Made by a program: the position numbers and the translations under genes. The notes beneath the pieces are model-generated. The model was not told the origin of the DNA. It worked only from the letters and a program-made list of their open reading frames with translations, and searched no databases. Shown here piece by piece: positions 26,627 through 35,674 of a stretch of 64,000 bases of DNA. Source of the stretch: Mucilaginibacter phenanthrenivorans (GTDB taxonomy: Bacteria > Bacteroidota > Bacteroidia > Sphingobacteriales > Sphingobacteriaceae); assembly GCF_024721155.1 (NCBI RefSeq), contig NZ_JAHVAP010000001.1, forward strand, positions 248,001 to 312,000, written 5' to 3'. Every line of letters begins with the position of its first letter. Position 1 is the first letter of the stretch.

Positions 26627-28621
26627 ATGATCAGAAGGACGTTGGTTGGCTTGCTGTTTTTAGCGGGTGCCACGCAGGTATGCAATGCACAGGCCCCTAG
26701 GGCAGTTGCCGGTCCAAAAGGGATATGGATTATTTGCGGCAACCTGCTACCGCGGGACTTTGCCTATAAAATTTTGCGCAAAAGCGATAATGGCGAATGG
26801 ATAAGTGTGGCGGATATAGTAATGCCTACATCAAAAGAGGATATTCAGGCTGCGCTGATTAATACCCAGCGCTTAGCAAAGATGCCTTTTGCCCCGCTAT
26901 CTGATACAAGACTTGAGGCGCTTGAGAAGCGCGTTATCCCGGTAGTAAACAAAGAATCACCATTTGAAATTAACGAAGACTTTGCCATGCGCGCGGCAAT
27001 CGGAACAGCATGGTACGATGCTACGGCCGATAGCGCAAAACAATATGAATATAAAGTTGAGCAAATAGCCAATAAAAAAGTAGCCACCGAGCAGGTTACA
27101 AATGTTGTTGCCTGCCCGGGTAAACGGTTTACCGTGCAAATGAAACCCGTGTTGGTAAACCCTTCCAAAAGTGGCCTGCAGGTAGAATACGAAGTGGTTG
27201 ATAAAGGCTCCATGACGCACTGCAGGATTTACCGGAGTTATTATTTACGTAGCGGTTATGAAGAAATTAACGCCAGTCCGCTATTTGTAACCCGCGGGGG
27301 AAAGCTGTTTATATTATTTACCGACAAAACCGCGGTAGAAAAAATTCCCTATTCATATGTAGTGATGCCGGTTGACGCAGCCGGCAATACCGGCGATCAA
27401 TCGCCGGAGGCAAGGGCCTTTGATGTTCCGGCAAACTCAATTATCCCGTCAGTAAACAATTTCAAAACCACCTCGGTTGAGGAGAAAAAAGCGATAAAAT
27501 TAAGCTGGCATTTGGGCAAGACCCAAAGAATAACTTCGATTGATATTTACAAAAGTGATAAATATGATGGCGTTTATAACAAAATAGCAAGTGTTGGTAC
27601 GACAGACACCGCTTATTTTGATTTGGATGTAAAACCGATAACCACTTACTATTACACTATTAAGCTGAACGGGATTTATCAAACCTCGCCATTTTCGCCG
27701 CAAGTGCCCGGAATATTGAGAGCCAGTTACAAAAACCTTTACCCGCCGCAAAATTTGCAACTTAAACAAAACGGGCAATTGGTTACCTTAACATTCAATA
27801 AAGCCGAAAATGATACGCGCGCTTATTATATTTATCGGGCCACCGGCCGTTATGGCAAACTGCAGCAAATTGGGCAGCCGTTGATTACCGACAGACCACG
27901 AATTGCGTTTACAGACAGTCTCCCGTCGGTTAAAAGGCCCACTATTTATACGTATGCCGTAGCAGATGAGAATACATCGTATGCTATAAGCCCTAAAACA
28001 AATCCAGTATATGCTTATCTATCGGGAACAGTGGCACCTCCGATTCCCCACGACGTATTTGTAAGGAAAACTGATGCCAATAAGTTACAGGTTATTTGGC
28101 CCGATATGCGGCGGGAATCAACCTCGATACAAGGTTATGCGGTGTATAGGCGGTACAGGGCGGGTTACGGAAAAGATAGCACGCTGGTGCAGATTAATAA
28201 AACACTTATCCCGCCTTCGGTAAACCAATTTATTGATGATATGATTAGCGAAGGCGTTGCATATTATAGCGTGCGCACGGTTGCGGAAGATGGTAAAACG
28301 CTAAGCAGCCCCAGCCTTGAAGCCGGTTTTACCGTGCAACAGGATGTCGTGGCCAACGTATCAAATATCAAAGCTTTCCCAGGCGAGGGGGCTGTTGAAC
28401 TAAGATGGAATAATCCGGTGGGGCAAGCTATACAATTGATAAAAGTTTACCGGGCCGAGGAGGGAAAAGACCCAGTAGAAATAACAACCTTAACCGCCGA
28501 TAAAGAGGCGTATACGGATAAGGATGTAACACATGGCGGCATTTATTACTATAGCTTTATTGTTAAAAGCATTAATGGAAAAACAAGCGGTGTTACCGAT
28601 CCAATAGGCATTCACCTGTAG
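26627..28621 (+). CDS. Exported protein with fibronectin type III-like repeats
   Basis: A 664-residue exported protein. The ATG at 26627 gives a good signal peptide (MIRRTLVGLLFLAGATQVCNAQA); an ATG six codons upstream is possible. From about residue 260 there are roughly four fibronectin-III-like modules, recognised by repeated patterns such as KLSWHLGKTQRITSIDIYKS, YYYTIKLNG, VYRRYRAGYG and VELRWNNPVGQAIQLIKVYR followed by a tyrosine-corner strand (GGIYYYSFIVKSING). No catalytic residues are apparent. It is the last gene of the surface module, 33 bases after the 2501-residue gene, and probably works with it at the cell surface as an adhesion or scaffold component. A strong terminator lies downstream. 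Confidence 0.82.
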   Translation: MIRRTLVGLLFLAGATQVCNAQAPRAVAGPKGIWIICGNLLPRDFAYKILRKSDNGEWISVADIVMPTSKEDIQAALINTQRLAKMPFAPLSDTRLEALEKRVIPVVNKESPFEINEDFAMRAAIGTAWYDATADSAKQYEYKVEQIANKKVATEQVTNVVACPGKRFTVQMKPVLVNPSKSGLQVEYEVVDKGSMTHCRIYRSYYLRSGYEEINASPLFVTRGGKLFILFTDKTAVEKIPYSYVVMPVDAAGNTGDQSPEARAFDVPANSIIPSVNNFKTTSVEEKKAIKLSWHLGKTQRITSIDIYKSDKYDGVYNKIASVGTTDTAYFDLDVKPITTYYYTIKLNGIYQTSPFSPQVPGILRASYKNLYPPQNLQLKQNGQLVTLTFNKAENDTRAYYIYRATGRYGKLQQIGQPLITDRPRIAFTDSLPSVKRPTIYTYAVADENTSYAISPKTNPVYAYLSGTVAPPIPHDVFVRKTDANKLQVIWPDMRRESTSIQGYAVYRRYRAGYGKDSTLVQINKTLIPPSVNQFIDDMISEGVAYYSVRTVAEDGKTLSSPSLEAGFTVQQDVVANVSNIKAFPGEGAVELRWNNPVGQAIQLIKVYRAEEGKDPVEITTLTADKEAYTDKDVTHGGIYYYSFIVKSINGKTSGVTDPIGIHL

Positions 28622-29102
28622 CGATGTAAATTTCATGTAGTAGCTTATTAGATGTTTAAAGCCCGGGTTTGCCATTGCCTGACCACAGTATGTTCTATTG
28701 GGATAAGCAACGTTAACACGATAATACATAATTACAGGCAGAACATCCTGCATTTGAGGGCGGTAAATTATTGGGGTAACTTCAAAGGAGTGAAATTTGC
28801 TTTTGGGAAATCAAATTAGGTTGAATGCCTGGAGATACGTTTTATCATCATTTTTTATAATTGCTTTTCGCAAAAATAAAACGAAAAAAAGCCTGCAACT
28901 CAAATGACTGCAGGCTTTTTAATTTTAGTTCGCACCTCCTTTTCGCCGATTCCCGGCAAAAAAAAGCATGAAAAGATGAAATAAACTAATGATTTCCCGA
29001 ATCATCGAACTGTCTTTAAGTATTTAACACAGGGCAAGTTTTAAGTCATTCATTTTCCGTGCGCGCTAATTCAATAGAGTGTGCAATTATGGAGTTTTTC
29101 AT
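28622..29102. other. Intergenic region between convergent FN3 and GDSL genes
   Basis: 481 bases with no supported gene; a minus-strand frame at 28490-28753 is not protein-like. The only clear feature is the bidirectional terminator at 28886-28925. Confidence 0.6.
28886..28925. terminator. Bidirectional intrinsic terminator
   Basis: A 12-bp stem AAAAAGCCTGCA/TGCAGGCTTTTT (28886-28897 with 28909-28920) with an 11-base loop, A-rich on the left and T-rich on the right, lies between two convergent transcription units. Confidence 0.88.
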
Positions 29103-30422
29103 TTACGGAAACTTAATTCCGCCGTAAGCTGCAACATCGGCCAGGGGGATATTTGATCCATATTTCGCATTGATAGCCTTGATAAATTCATTGGCAACAA
29201 TTGCATAACCCCTAGGGGTAAGGTGCACGCCATCCAGCGAAAATAGCCCGCCGCTTATATAATTCGAATTGAGGCTTATGCCGTTTGTAACCAGACCATT
29301 TAGTTTTATGTTCTTTAGGAAAGTGTAAGCATCGAACACGGCCAGGCCTTTTGCATTAGCTGTCGAAACTATGGTGGTGTTGAAAGCTGTAACCGCATTT
29401 TCGGTTAAGGTTACCTCGTTTGCGTCCAGCACATATTGATTATCAATAGGTGTATACGGAGTTAAGCCATAAGGAAGGTTGCCATATGGCGTGCTAACGG
29501 GCTGCCCGATCTTACTTGTCGGGAATGTCAGAACAATCAGGTCGGCTGGGGTGGCTACCCTTGGCGCATAGTTTGTGCCCGAAACAAGGGCATTAATATA
29601 CAAGCCTGTAACTGTTGGGTTTGCCTTTTGTACTCCAGCAAGGATCGCACCTTCTGTAACCGTATTGAAGTATGGAATTGAGGTCACATCGGGAATGGTT
29701 GCTACAACGCCCTTTGCTCCGGTAGCAGTTAAGGTGTTTATAAGTAAGGTATTTAGGGCCGCAAAAGTTGTTGGATCAGTCAAAACATCTCCCGCTCCGC
29801 CGGATGTCGCATAGGCCAGGGCATCATTATTCCCCAACCAATTGGAAAAGAAAGTAAACGGTTTTGCAGTAATGAAAGCAAGATACGGGGTGGTATTTGT
29901 TGGTGAATCGCCTGGCAATAACCTTTCATAAAAACCATTTAAATTACCATAAGGTGCATAAGTAATGTTAAGCAGTTTGATGCCCGGTACACCGTAATTA
30001 TTAATATCGCCGCTATACTTGCTATACAATGTTACATTGCCGAAGCCGGGTACAGGCAAAATTTCTCTTACGGCCAGGTTTGAGGTAACCGGGGCAGTAA
30101 TTGGGCTGCCCGTTGAACTAAATCCGGTTAATTGTAAATAGCCCGACCCATTTGCCTGCGCAGTGCTGAATAATGGTTGAGTAAACGTCCCTCCGCCAAC
30201 AGAAAGCATCTGTTTGGCCATGATAGCCGGGTACGAATTTAACTGGCCTTGCAGATAAAGGCCACCATCAGCATAGCCTGCTGTCAGCGAGTTGCCTACA
30301 GCAATAAATCTTGAAAAGTTGGCTGTGCCATGGCTTGGCTTTGGTGTATTTATTTCGGGTTTGCAGGCAGCCAGCCCAACCAAACCTATTATAATATAAA
30401 TAAAGTGTTTAAGTGTCTTCAT
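29103..30422 (-). CDS. SGNH/GDSL-family hydrolase lipoprotein
   Basis: A 439-residue lipid-anchored serine esterase or lipase. The signal peptide ends in the lipobox GLAAC (C20). The GDSL block reads AVGNSLTAGYADGG with nucleophile S45; NWLGNNDALAYA supplies the oxyanion-hole asparagine; the C-terminal block FSLDGVHLTPRGYAIVANE gives D397 and H400 of the triad. The start of the frame lies 17 bases after the FadL-type porin stop, so the two genes probably form one operon. By context it may release fatty acids from esters at the cell surface for uptake by the porin. The substrate is not known. Confidence 0.9.
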   Translation of the reverse strand: MKTLKHFIYIIIGLVGLAACKPEINTPKPSHGTANFSRFIAVGNSLTAGYADGGLYLQGQLNSYPAIMAKQMLSVGGGTFTQPLFSTAQANGSGYLQLTGFSSTGSPITAPVTSNLAVREILPVPGFGNVTLYSKYSGDINNYGVPGIKLLNITYAPYGNLNGFYERLLPGDSPTNTTPYLAFITAKPFTFFSNWLGNNDALAYATSGGAGDVLTDPTTFAALNTLLINTLTATGAKGVVATIPDVTSIPYFNTVTEGAILAGVQKANPTVTGLYINALVSGTNYAPRVATPADLIVLTFPTSKIGQPVSTPYGNLPYGLTPYTPIDNQYVLDANEVTLTENAVTAFNTTIVSTANAKGLAVFDAYTFLKNIKLNGLVTNGISLNSNYISGGLFSLDGVHLTPRGYAIVANEFIKAINAKYGSNIPLADVAAYGGIKFP

Positions 30423-30439
30423 TTGTTTTGATTTTTAAA

Positions 30440-31663
30440 TTACCAGTGATAAGCAAGTGAAATACCGGGGATGTACACATTGGTTTTAAATGTGCCTGAC
30501 AATTGAGATTGAATGTTTGTTTGCGTACGCGACATAAGATGTTCATATTCAAATGACACATCCACATCAAGTCCCTTTGTCAGCTTATACCCGAGTCCTG
30601 CCGTAACATACACCCGGTTTGCATCCGGAGCTTCAGGAGTTACATAGCCATCCTGAACGGCCGTGGTAGCGTAGCCTCCACCAAAGCGCAACGCCGTTTT
30701 AGTAGTAGCCTTATATTGGGCGCCTGCGCGCAGCGTAACCGCATTTTTATAGTTTCGTTGTGAATAAGTATCCTGCAACGATGACGTGTTGGTTTTATAA
30801 TCAAACGCCAATACTTTATAAACATTCCAGTTAACAAGGTTAACATCAAAGGCGACTGTCCACTTATCGGTAGGATAGAGGCCAATCCCCAGTGAATTGG
30901 TGGCGGGCAAAGGTATAGTTGAAGTGAAACTGTTTGGCTGCGGAAAGCCGCTTTGAAGTGAAGTCGGAACAGTGAAAATCGCATTGCCATTGTTTATCGT
31001 AGTGCTCACTTTTGAACGGTGTGTAAGCCCAATGGAAATTTTTGATGAAGGCTTGATAAATATACCTGCATTCCAGCCGTAACCTTTACCGGTACCTTTT
31101 AATTCTGCCTGTCCATCTTGCCCGCTTGAATTGCCAAGAGGAATAGCTTGTGTAAGGTCAACGCTTCCCCGATTATAAACAAAGCCTCCGCCTATGCTGA
31201 AAACTTTATTTATTTTGATGCTAAGTGTCGGCTGAAAATAGATGGCTTTTAAGTCGAGACTCTCCAGTACGTATTTACCTTGCCAGCTTTTCCCCCAATC
31301 GGTTAATCCGCCAAATGGGGTATAAACACCTAAGCCTAATTTCCACCAGGAAGATTTCGGGCCCCAAACGGCGTAAAAATTAAACGGTGTGGCCACTTTG
31401 TTCAAAGATTGATCCTGAACGTTCGTGCCTGCTGGATTAAAGTCCGACTTAAACAGCAAGGGGCTTATTCCCGCCTGAATATAATTCTCAGGCAGTAATA
31501 CCATTGCCCCCGGATTAAAAAAAGCTGATGCGCCATCTTGAACCAGGCCTGTACCCGTATGTCCCATGCCTATCTGCTTCTGCCCCTCAAGATTAACCTG
31601 GAAACCCTGGGCGAAGGTCAATACAGGAATTAGTGCAAGCACCAATAACAAAATTTTCTTCAT
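30440..31663 (-). CDS. OmpP1/FadL-family outer-membrane transporter
   Basis: A 407-residue outer-membrane barrel for hydrophobic compounds, most likely long-chain fatty acids. A signal peptide (KKILLLVLALIPVLTFAQ) is followed by the FadL-type N-terminal region GFQVNLEGQKQIGMGHTGTG and the family pattern GASAFFNPGAMVLLP. The remainder is barrel strands, ending YIPGISLAYHW. It is divergent from the AraC regulator gene, and the intervening 230 bases carry a copy of the 38-bp motif shared with the beta-oxidation operons, oriented toward this gene. With the GDSL lipoprotein downstream it forms the uptake arm of the lipid-catabolism cluster. Confidence 0.9.
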   Translation of the reverse strand: MKKILLLVLALIPVLTFAQGFQVNLEGQKQIGMGHTGTGLVQDGASAFFNPGAMVLLPENYIQAGISPLLFKSDFNPAGTNVQDQSLNKVATPFNFYAVWGPKSSWWKLGLGVYTPFGGLTDWGKSWQGKYVLESLDLKAIYFQPTLSIKINKVFSIGGGFVYNRGSVDLTQAIPLGNSSGQDGQAELKGTGKGYGWNAGIFIKPSSKISIGLTHRSKVSTTINNGNAIFTVPTSLQSGFPQPNSFTSTIPLPATNSLGIGLYPTDKWTVAFDVNLVNWNVYKVLAFDYKTNTSSLQDTYSQRNYKNAVTLRAGAQYKATTKTALRFGGGYATTAVQDGYVTPEAPDANRVYVTAGLGYKLTKGLDVDVSFEYEHLMSRTQTNIQSQLSGTFKTNVYIPGISLAYHW

Positions 31664-31762
31664 AATATAATTTAGTATAGAATTGGTTTATAATGTGCAG
31701 TTTGCATGGCTGCAAAGCTTACAACTATCAAGAAATAAAATTAGCTTGCATTTGAAACAAAA

Positions 31763-31800
31763 AAAGGGCTATACTGCGGAGATATTAGTCAAAAAGTCGG
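31763..31800 (-). promoter_or_regulatory. Putative AraC-regulator operator, copy 1 (toward fadL-type gene)
   Basis: Read on the minus strand it begins CCGACTTTTTGAC, repeats CCG 21 bases later and ends AGCCCTTT. It matches copies at 32839 and 37391 with the same internal spacing. It lies 99 bases before the porin start and also upstream of the regulator gene. A TAATTTTA sequence follows 18 bases after the motif. Confidence 0.75.
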
Positions 31801-31893
31801 AGAATTATATCGAATGATATTTTGCAAGAAAATATTTAAACGTTATATAAGTGTTTCCTAAAATATCGTTACTGAATTTCATAAATTAGATAA

Positions 31894-32781
31894 ATGAGTA
31901 ATAAAGTTGCACAATTAAGCTTGTCGAAATTTGCGGATTTGTATGCCGATAAACTGGTTGGCCCGGATTTTTTTATCACCGACGAGAAGCAGTTGCTGAG
32001 CTTGAGCGAATTTCCATACCGGTCTGACGGTTATATTATAGGCATATGCACACGGGGAACAGCACAGGTTGAAGTAAATCTGCAGGTGTACCAGGCCAGG
32101 GCGGATGCAATGCTGCTGGCTACGCCTTTTCATGTTTTACGAATTTATGACAGCAGCGACGATTTCCTTTGCAGGTTTATCGTTTTCTCGAAGGCTTTTT
32201 TAACCGAAAATAACGTTAACAGCCACTTTCTCGAATCTTTCAGTTATTTTAAAAGCGCCTCCATCCCGGTTATTTATCCTGAACACGAGGATGTCAAAGT
32301 ATTGCAAAATATTTATTTACTGATAAAACAAACGCTGGAGCGGGAAGAACATCCTTACCGCGTCGAAATATCACGGAATACCTTAAATATGCTGCTTTAC
32401 GAAGTGGCTTTCATATATGAAAAGCAACACCTGATAATAAAAAGCAAACAAACCCGTAAACAGGAGTTAAATATGCTGTTCCAGGAGTTGGTTTTTCATC
32501 ATTATAAAGAACACCGAAATGTTCAGTATTACGCCGATGCCCTTTTTGTATCGCCAAAGCATTTAACAGAAACTATAAAAGAGGTAACGGGCAGAACTGC
32601 CGGCGAATGGATAGATGATGCTGTTATATTGGAAGCAAAAGTATTATTAAGGAACCATGACATAAGTATTGCGCGCGTGACCGAAAATATCCACTTTCCC
32701 GATCAATCCTCATTTGGTAAATATTTCAAGAAGCATACCGGCATGTCGCCATCAGATTATCGCCTCGTTTTAGCACATTAA
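31894..32781 (+). CDS. AraC-family transcriptional regulator
   Basis: A 295-residue DNA-binding regulator. The N-terminal half (about 1-180) is a cupin-like ligand-sensing domain of the AraC type (YIIGICTRGTAQVEVN). The C-terminal 100 residues carry two helix-turn-helix units: VQYYADALFVSPKHLTETIKE and ITENIHFPDQ-type sequence followed by SSFGKYFKKHTGMSPSDYR, the family signature. It sits between the FadL/GDSL operon (divergent) and the beta-oxidation operon (same direction), and copies of a 38-bp motif flank it on both sides. It is the obvious candidate regulator for fatty acid uptake and degradation here. Activator or repressor action cannot be told from sequence; the inducer may be a fatty acid or acyl-CoA. 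Confidence 0.93.
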   Translation: MSNKVAQLSLSKFADLYADKLVGPDFFITDEKQLLSLSEFPYRSDGYIIGICTRGTAQVEVNLQVYQARADAMLLATPFHVLRIYDSSDDFLCRFIVFSKAFLTENNVNSHFLESFSYFKSASIPVIYPEHEDVKVLQNIYLLIKQTLEREEHPYRVEISRNTLNMLLYEVAFIYEKQHLIIKSKQTRKQELNMLFQELVFHHYKEHRNVQYYADALFVSPKHLTETIKEVTGRTAGEWIDDAVILEAKVLLRNHDISIARVTENIHFPDQSSFGKYFKKHTGMSPSDYRLVLAH

Positions 32782-32838
32782 ACCCCGTATACTTTAAATA
32801 ACCGGCAAGTTCTCATTTTACTGCGCCAGAATTATGTT

Positions 32839-32876
32839 CCGACTTTTTGACTAATATCTCCGTATTGCAGCCCTTT
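32839..32876 (+). promoter_or_regulatory. Putative AraC-regulator operator, copy 2 (toward acyl-CoA dehydrogenase operon)
   Basis: The first 24 bases are identical to copy 1 (starting CCGACTTTTTGAC, with a second CCG 21 bases on). After six variable bases it ends AGCCCTTT. It lies 194 bases before the acyl-CoA dehydrogenase start, with TAATTTTA 20 bases downstream as a possible -7 element. Confidence 0.78.
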
Positions 32877-33070
32877 CATAGGTTTAGCAACGCTTCTAAT
32901 TTTACTCCTGATTATAAATACAGAAAAAGCATCAATAAACTGCTTTTGGAACCGAACGACCCTAATGTATAAACCGGGGTAGAAATTTTGCTAACTATTA
33001 CAGAAATTTAAAGCTGCCAATTACAAAAATGGTTTTAAAAAAATTGACTATTCCAATAAAAAAATAGATT

Positions 33071-34867
33071 ATGAACGACATTGAAAGTGTAAAAGCTATA
33101 AAGGGAGGCGAGTTCCTGATCAGGGAAACGGCCGCAGATAGTGTATTCATTCCGGAAGAATGGAACGAAGAGCAGCTAATGATTGCAGAAACCTGCGATA
33201 ACTTTCTTGCACAGCATGTAAAACCATATTTACATCGCATTGACGAACAGGAAGAAGGCCTGATGTCTCATTTAATGGATGAAGCCGGAGCGCTTGGCTT
33301 GCTTGGGATCTCGGTGCCCGAAGAATATGGAGGTTTTGGCAAGGACTTTAAAACATCAATGCTGGTTACCGAAAAGTTAGGCGCCGGGAACTCTTTTTCG
33401 GTTGCGTTCTCAGCACATTCCGGTATTGGTACGCTACCTATTCTTTATTATGGCAACGACGCACAAAAGCAAAAATATATTCCAAAGCTTGCGAGCGGCG
33501 AGTGGAAGGGGGCATATTGCCTCACCGAACCAAGCTCCGGCTCCGATGCCAATTCGGGTAAAGCCAGGGCAAAGCTTTCTGAGGATGGCAAACATTATTT
33601 GATAACCGGTCAAAAAATGTGGATCACGAATGCAGGTTTTGCTGATGTTTTTACCGTTTTTGCAAAAATTGATAACGATGAAAATTTAAGTGCTTTCATC
33701 GTGGAGAAAGATTTTGAGGGCCTCACACTGAATTCTGAAGAGCATAAAATGGGAATTAAAGGCAGCTCGACACGACAGGTATTTTTCAACGACTGCAAGG
33801 TGCCGGTAGAAAACCTTTTGTCCGACCGTCAGAACGGGTTCAAGATAGCAGTCAACATCTTAAATATTGGCCGTATGAAACTAGGCGGGGGTACAGTTGG
33901 CGCGAGCAAAGAAGTGATAGGTCTGGCGGTTCGTTACGCCAATGAACGTGAGCAGTTTGGGCGTGCAATCTCCAAGTATGGAGCAATAAGATATAAACTG
34001 GCACAGCAGGCTATACTTACTTATGCTTCGGAGTCGGCGGTTTATAGGGCCAGCCAGAATATGGAAGAAGCAACTGAAATGTTGGTGGCATCCGGACTTA
34101 ATGAAACACAAGCTAAGCTTAAAGGCACCGAACAGTTTGCTATTGAAGCGGCAATTATAAAAGTACATTCTTCTGAAACACTTGATTACGTGGTAGATGA
34201 AGGTGTTCAGATTTATGGGGGCATGGGCTATAGCGCTGAAGCTCCGATGGATCGTGCTTATCGCGATTCGAGGATAAACCGAATTTTTGAGGGTACCAAC
34301 GAGATCAACCGGATGTTAACGGTAGATATGATGCTTAAGCGCGCCCTTAAAGGTGAACTTGACCTGATGGGCCCGGCCCAAAAAGTTGCCGGCGAATTGA
34401 TGAGCATACCGGATTTTGGCTCCGCAGACGAAGAAACGCTGTTCAGTAAGGAGAAAAAATATATTGCAAATTTTAAAAAGGCCATACTAATGGTGGCTGG
34501 TGCCGCGGTTCAAAAACTGATGACGCAGTTAGGCAAGGAGCAGGAAGTACTAATGAACCTTGCCGATATGCTTATTGAGTTATATGTAAGCGAGTCATTG
34601 CAGTTGCGGGTTGAAAAACTGGTTTCAATGTGCGGAGAGGATAGCTGTAAAGAGCAATTAGATATTATGAGGGTATATATTAATGATGCCGCCGAAAAAA
34701 TTGCGAAGGCGGGAAAAGAAGCATTGAATTATTTTGCCGAAGGTGATGAAAAGAGAATGATGTTGATGGGGCTTAAGCGCTATACTAAAACAGAAGATAT
34801 TAATTCGACCCAGGCGCGCAGAAATATAGCTGCAAAACTGATTACAGAGGAAAAGTATTGTTTTTAA
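33071..34867 (+). CDS. Acyl-CoA dehydrogenase (long-chain, FadE-like)
   Basis: FAD enzyme for the first step of beta-oxidation, forming trans-2-enoyl-CoA and passing electrons to ETF. The 598 residues show the N-terminal helical domain, the middle domain with GAYCLTEPSSGSDANSG and QKMWITNAGFADVFTVFAK, and the C-terminal domain with IYGGMGYSAEAPMDRAYRD and the catalytic base E407 in IFEGTNEI. About 170 extra C-terminal residues, as in VLCAD/ACAD9 and the Bacillus FadE type (about 594 residues), suggest long-chain substrates. It heads an operon with etfB 18 bases downstream, followed by etfA, a thioesterase and ACBP. The 38-bp motif lies upstream. Confidence 0.95.
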   Translation: MNDIESVKAIKGGEFLIRETAADSVFIPEEWNEEQLMIAETCDNFLAQHVKPYLHRIDEQEEGLMSHLMDEAGALGLLGISVPEEYGGFGKDFKTSMLVTEKLGAGNSFSVAFSAHSGIGTLPILYYGNDAQKQKYIPKLASGEWKGAYCLTEPSSGSDANSGKARAKLSEDGKHYLITGQKMWITNAGFADVFTVFAKIDNDENLSAFIVEKDFEGLTLNSEEHKMGIKGSSTRQVFFNDCKVPVENLLSDRQNGFKIAVNILNIGRMKLGGGTVGASKEVIGLAVRYANEREQFGRAISKYGAIRYKLAQQAILTYASESAVYRASQNMEEATEMLVASGLNETQAKLKGTEQFAIEAAIIKVHSSETLDYVVDEGVQIYGGMGYSAEAPMDRAYRDSRINRIFEGTNEINRMLTVDMMLKRALKGELDLMGPAQKVAGELMSIPDFGSADEETLFSKEKKYIANFKKAILMVAGAAVQKLMTQLGKEQEVLMNLADMLIELYVSESLQLRVEKLVSMCGEDSCKEQLDIMRVYINDAAEKIAKAGKEALNYFAEGDEKRMMLMGLKRYTKTEDINSTQARRNIAAKLITEEKYCF

Positions 34868-34885
34868 AATAAGGAAGTGTTATAA

Positions 34886-35629
34886 ATGAAGATATTAATT
34901 TGTATTAGTCAGGTACCGGATACCAGCACAAAGATTGTTTTAAAAGATAACAACACATTGGTAAATAGCCAAGGGGTTACTTTTGTTATCAATCCTTACG
35001 ATGAATGGTATGCCCTGGTGCGTGCGCTCGAATTAAAAGAAAGTGGCATTGCAAATGAAATACATTTGGTAACGGTTGGCAAGGCAGATACCGAACCAAT
35101 CATCAGGAAAGCGTTGGCATTGGGCGGCGATCAGGCGGTGCGTATTGATGCAGACAGCAACGATCCTTATTTAACAGCCTTTTATATAGCAGAATACGCC
35201 AAAAGTATTGGGTACGATCTTATTCTTTGCGGCAAAGAATCTATTGATTATAACAACGGCATCGTTGGTGCAATGGTTGCCGCATTGCTGGATATAGATT
35301 ATATTGGTTTTGCTGCCGGCATCCAAATAGAAAATAACGTGGCTGTAGTAAAGCGCGAAATAGAAGGTGGCGAGGAAACCGATATTTGTAATTTACCGCT
35401 TGTTATTTCCTGCCAGAAAGGTGTAGCTGAGGCTCGTATTCCCAATATGAGAGGTATTATGGCTGCGCGTACCCGTCCGCTAAATGTGATAGCACCTTCC
35501 GTGCAATCACCTGTAACAGCAATCTTGTCTTATGAATTGCCGCCTGCCAAAGCTGGTGTGAAAATTATTAAGCCGGAAAATATGGACGAACTGGTAAACC
35601 TTCTTCACACAGAAGCGAAAGTTATTTAG
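34886..35629 (+). CDS. etfB: Electron transfer flavoprotein subunit beta
   Basis: The 247-residue beta subunit of ETF, accepting electrons from the acyl-CoA dehydrogenase encoded next to it. It begins KILICISQVPDTSTKIVLKD, has NPYDEWYALVRALELKE (AMP-binding domain start) and ends the conserved core with GGEETDICNLPLVISCQKGVAEARIPNMRGIMAARTR-like sequence containing the ETF-beta signature. Its partner etfA follows after 45 bases. The pair lies between the dehydrogenase and thioesterase genes, so it is probably dedicated to beta-oxidation. Confidence 0.96.
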   Translation: MKILICISQVPDTSTKIVLKDNNTLVNSQGVTFVINPYDEWYALVRALELKESGIANEIHLVTVGKADTEPIIRKALALGGDQAVRIDADSNDPYLTAFYIAEYAKSIGYDLILCGKESIDYNNGIVGAMVAALLDIDYIGFAAGIQIENNVAVVKREIEGGEETDICNLPLVISCQKGVAEARIPNMRGIMAARTRPLNVIAPSVQSPVTAILSYELPPAKAGVKIIKPENMDELVNLLHTEAKVI

Positions 35630-35674
35630 CCAGGGTTTTGTAGTATAATGTTTTTATAAATAAAGCTTAGAAAA

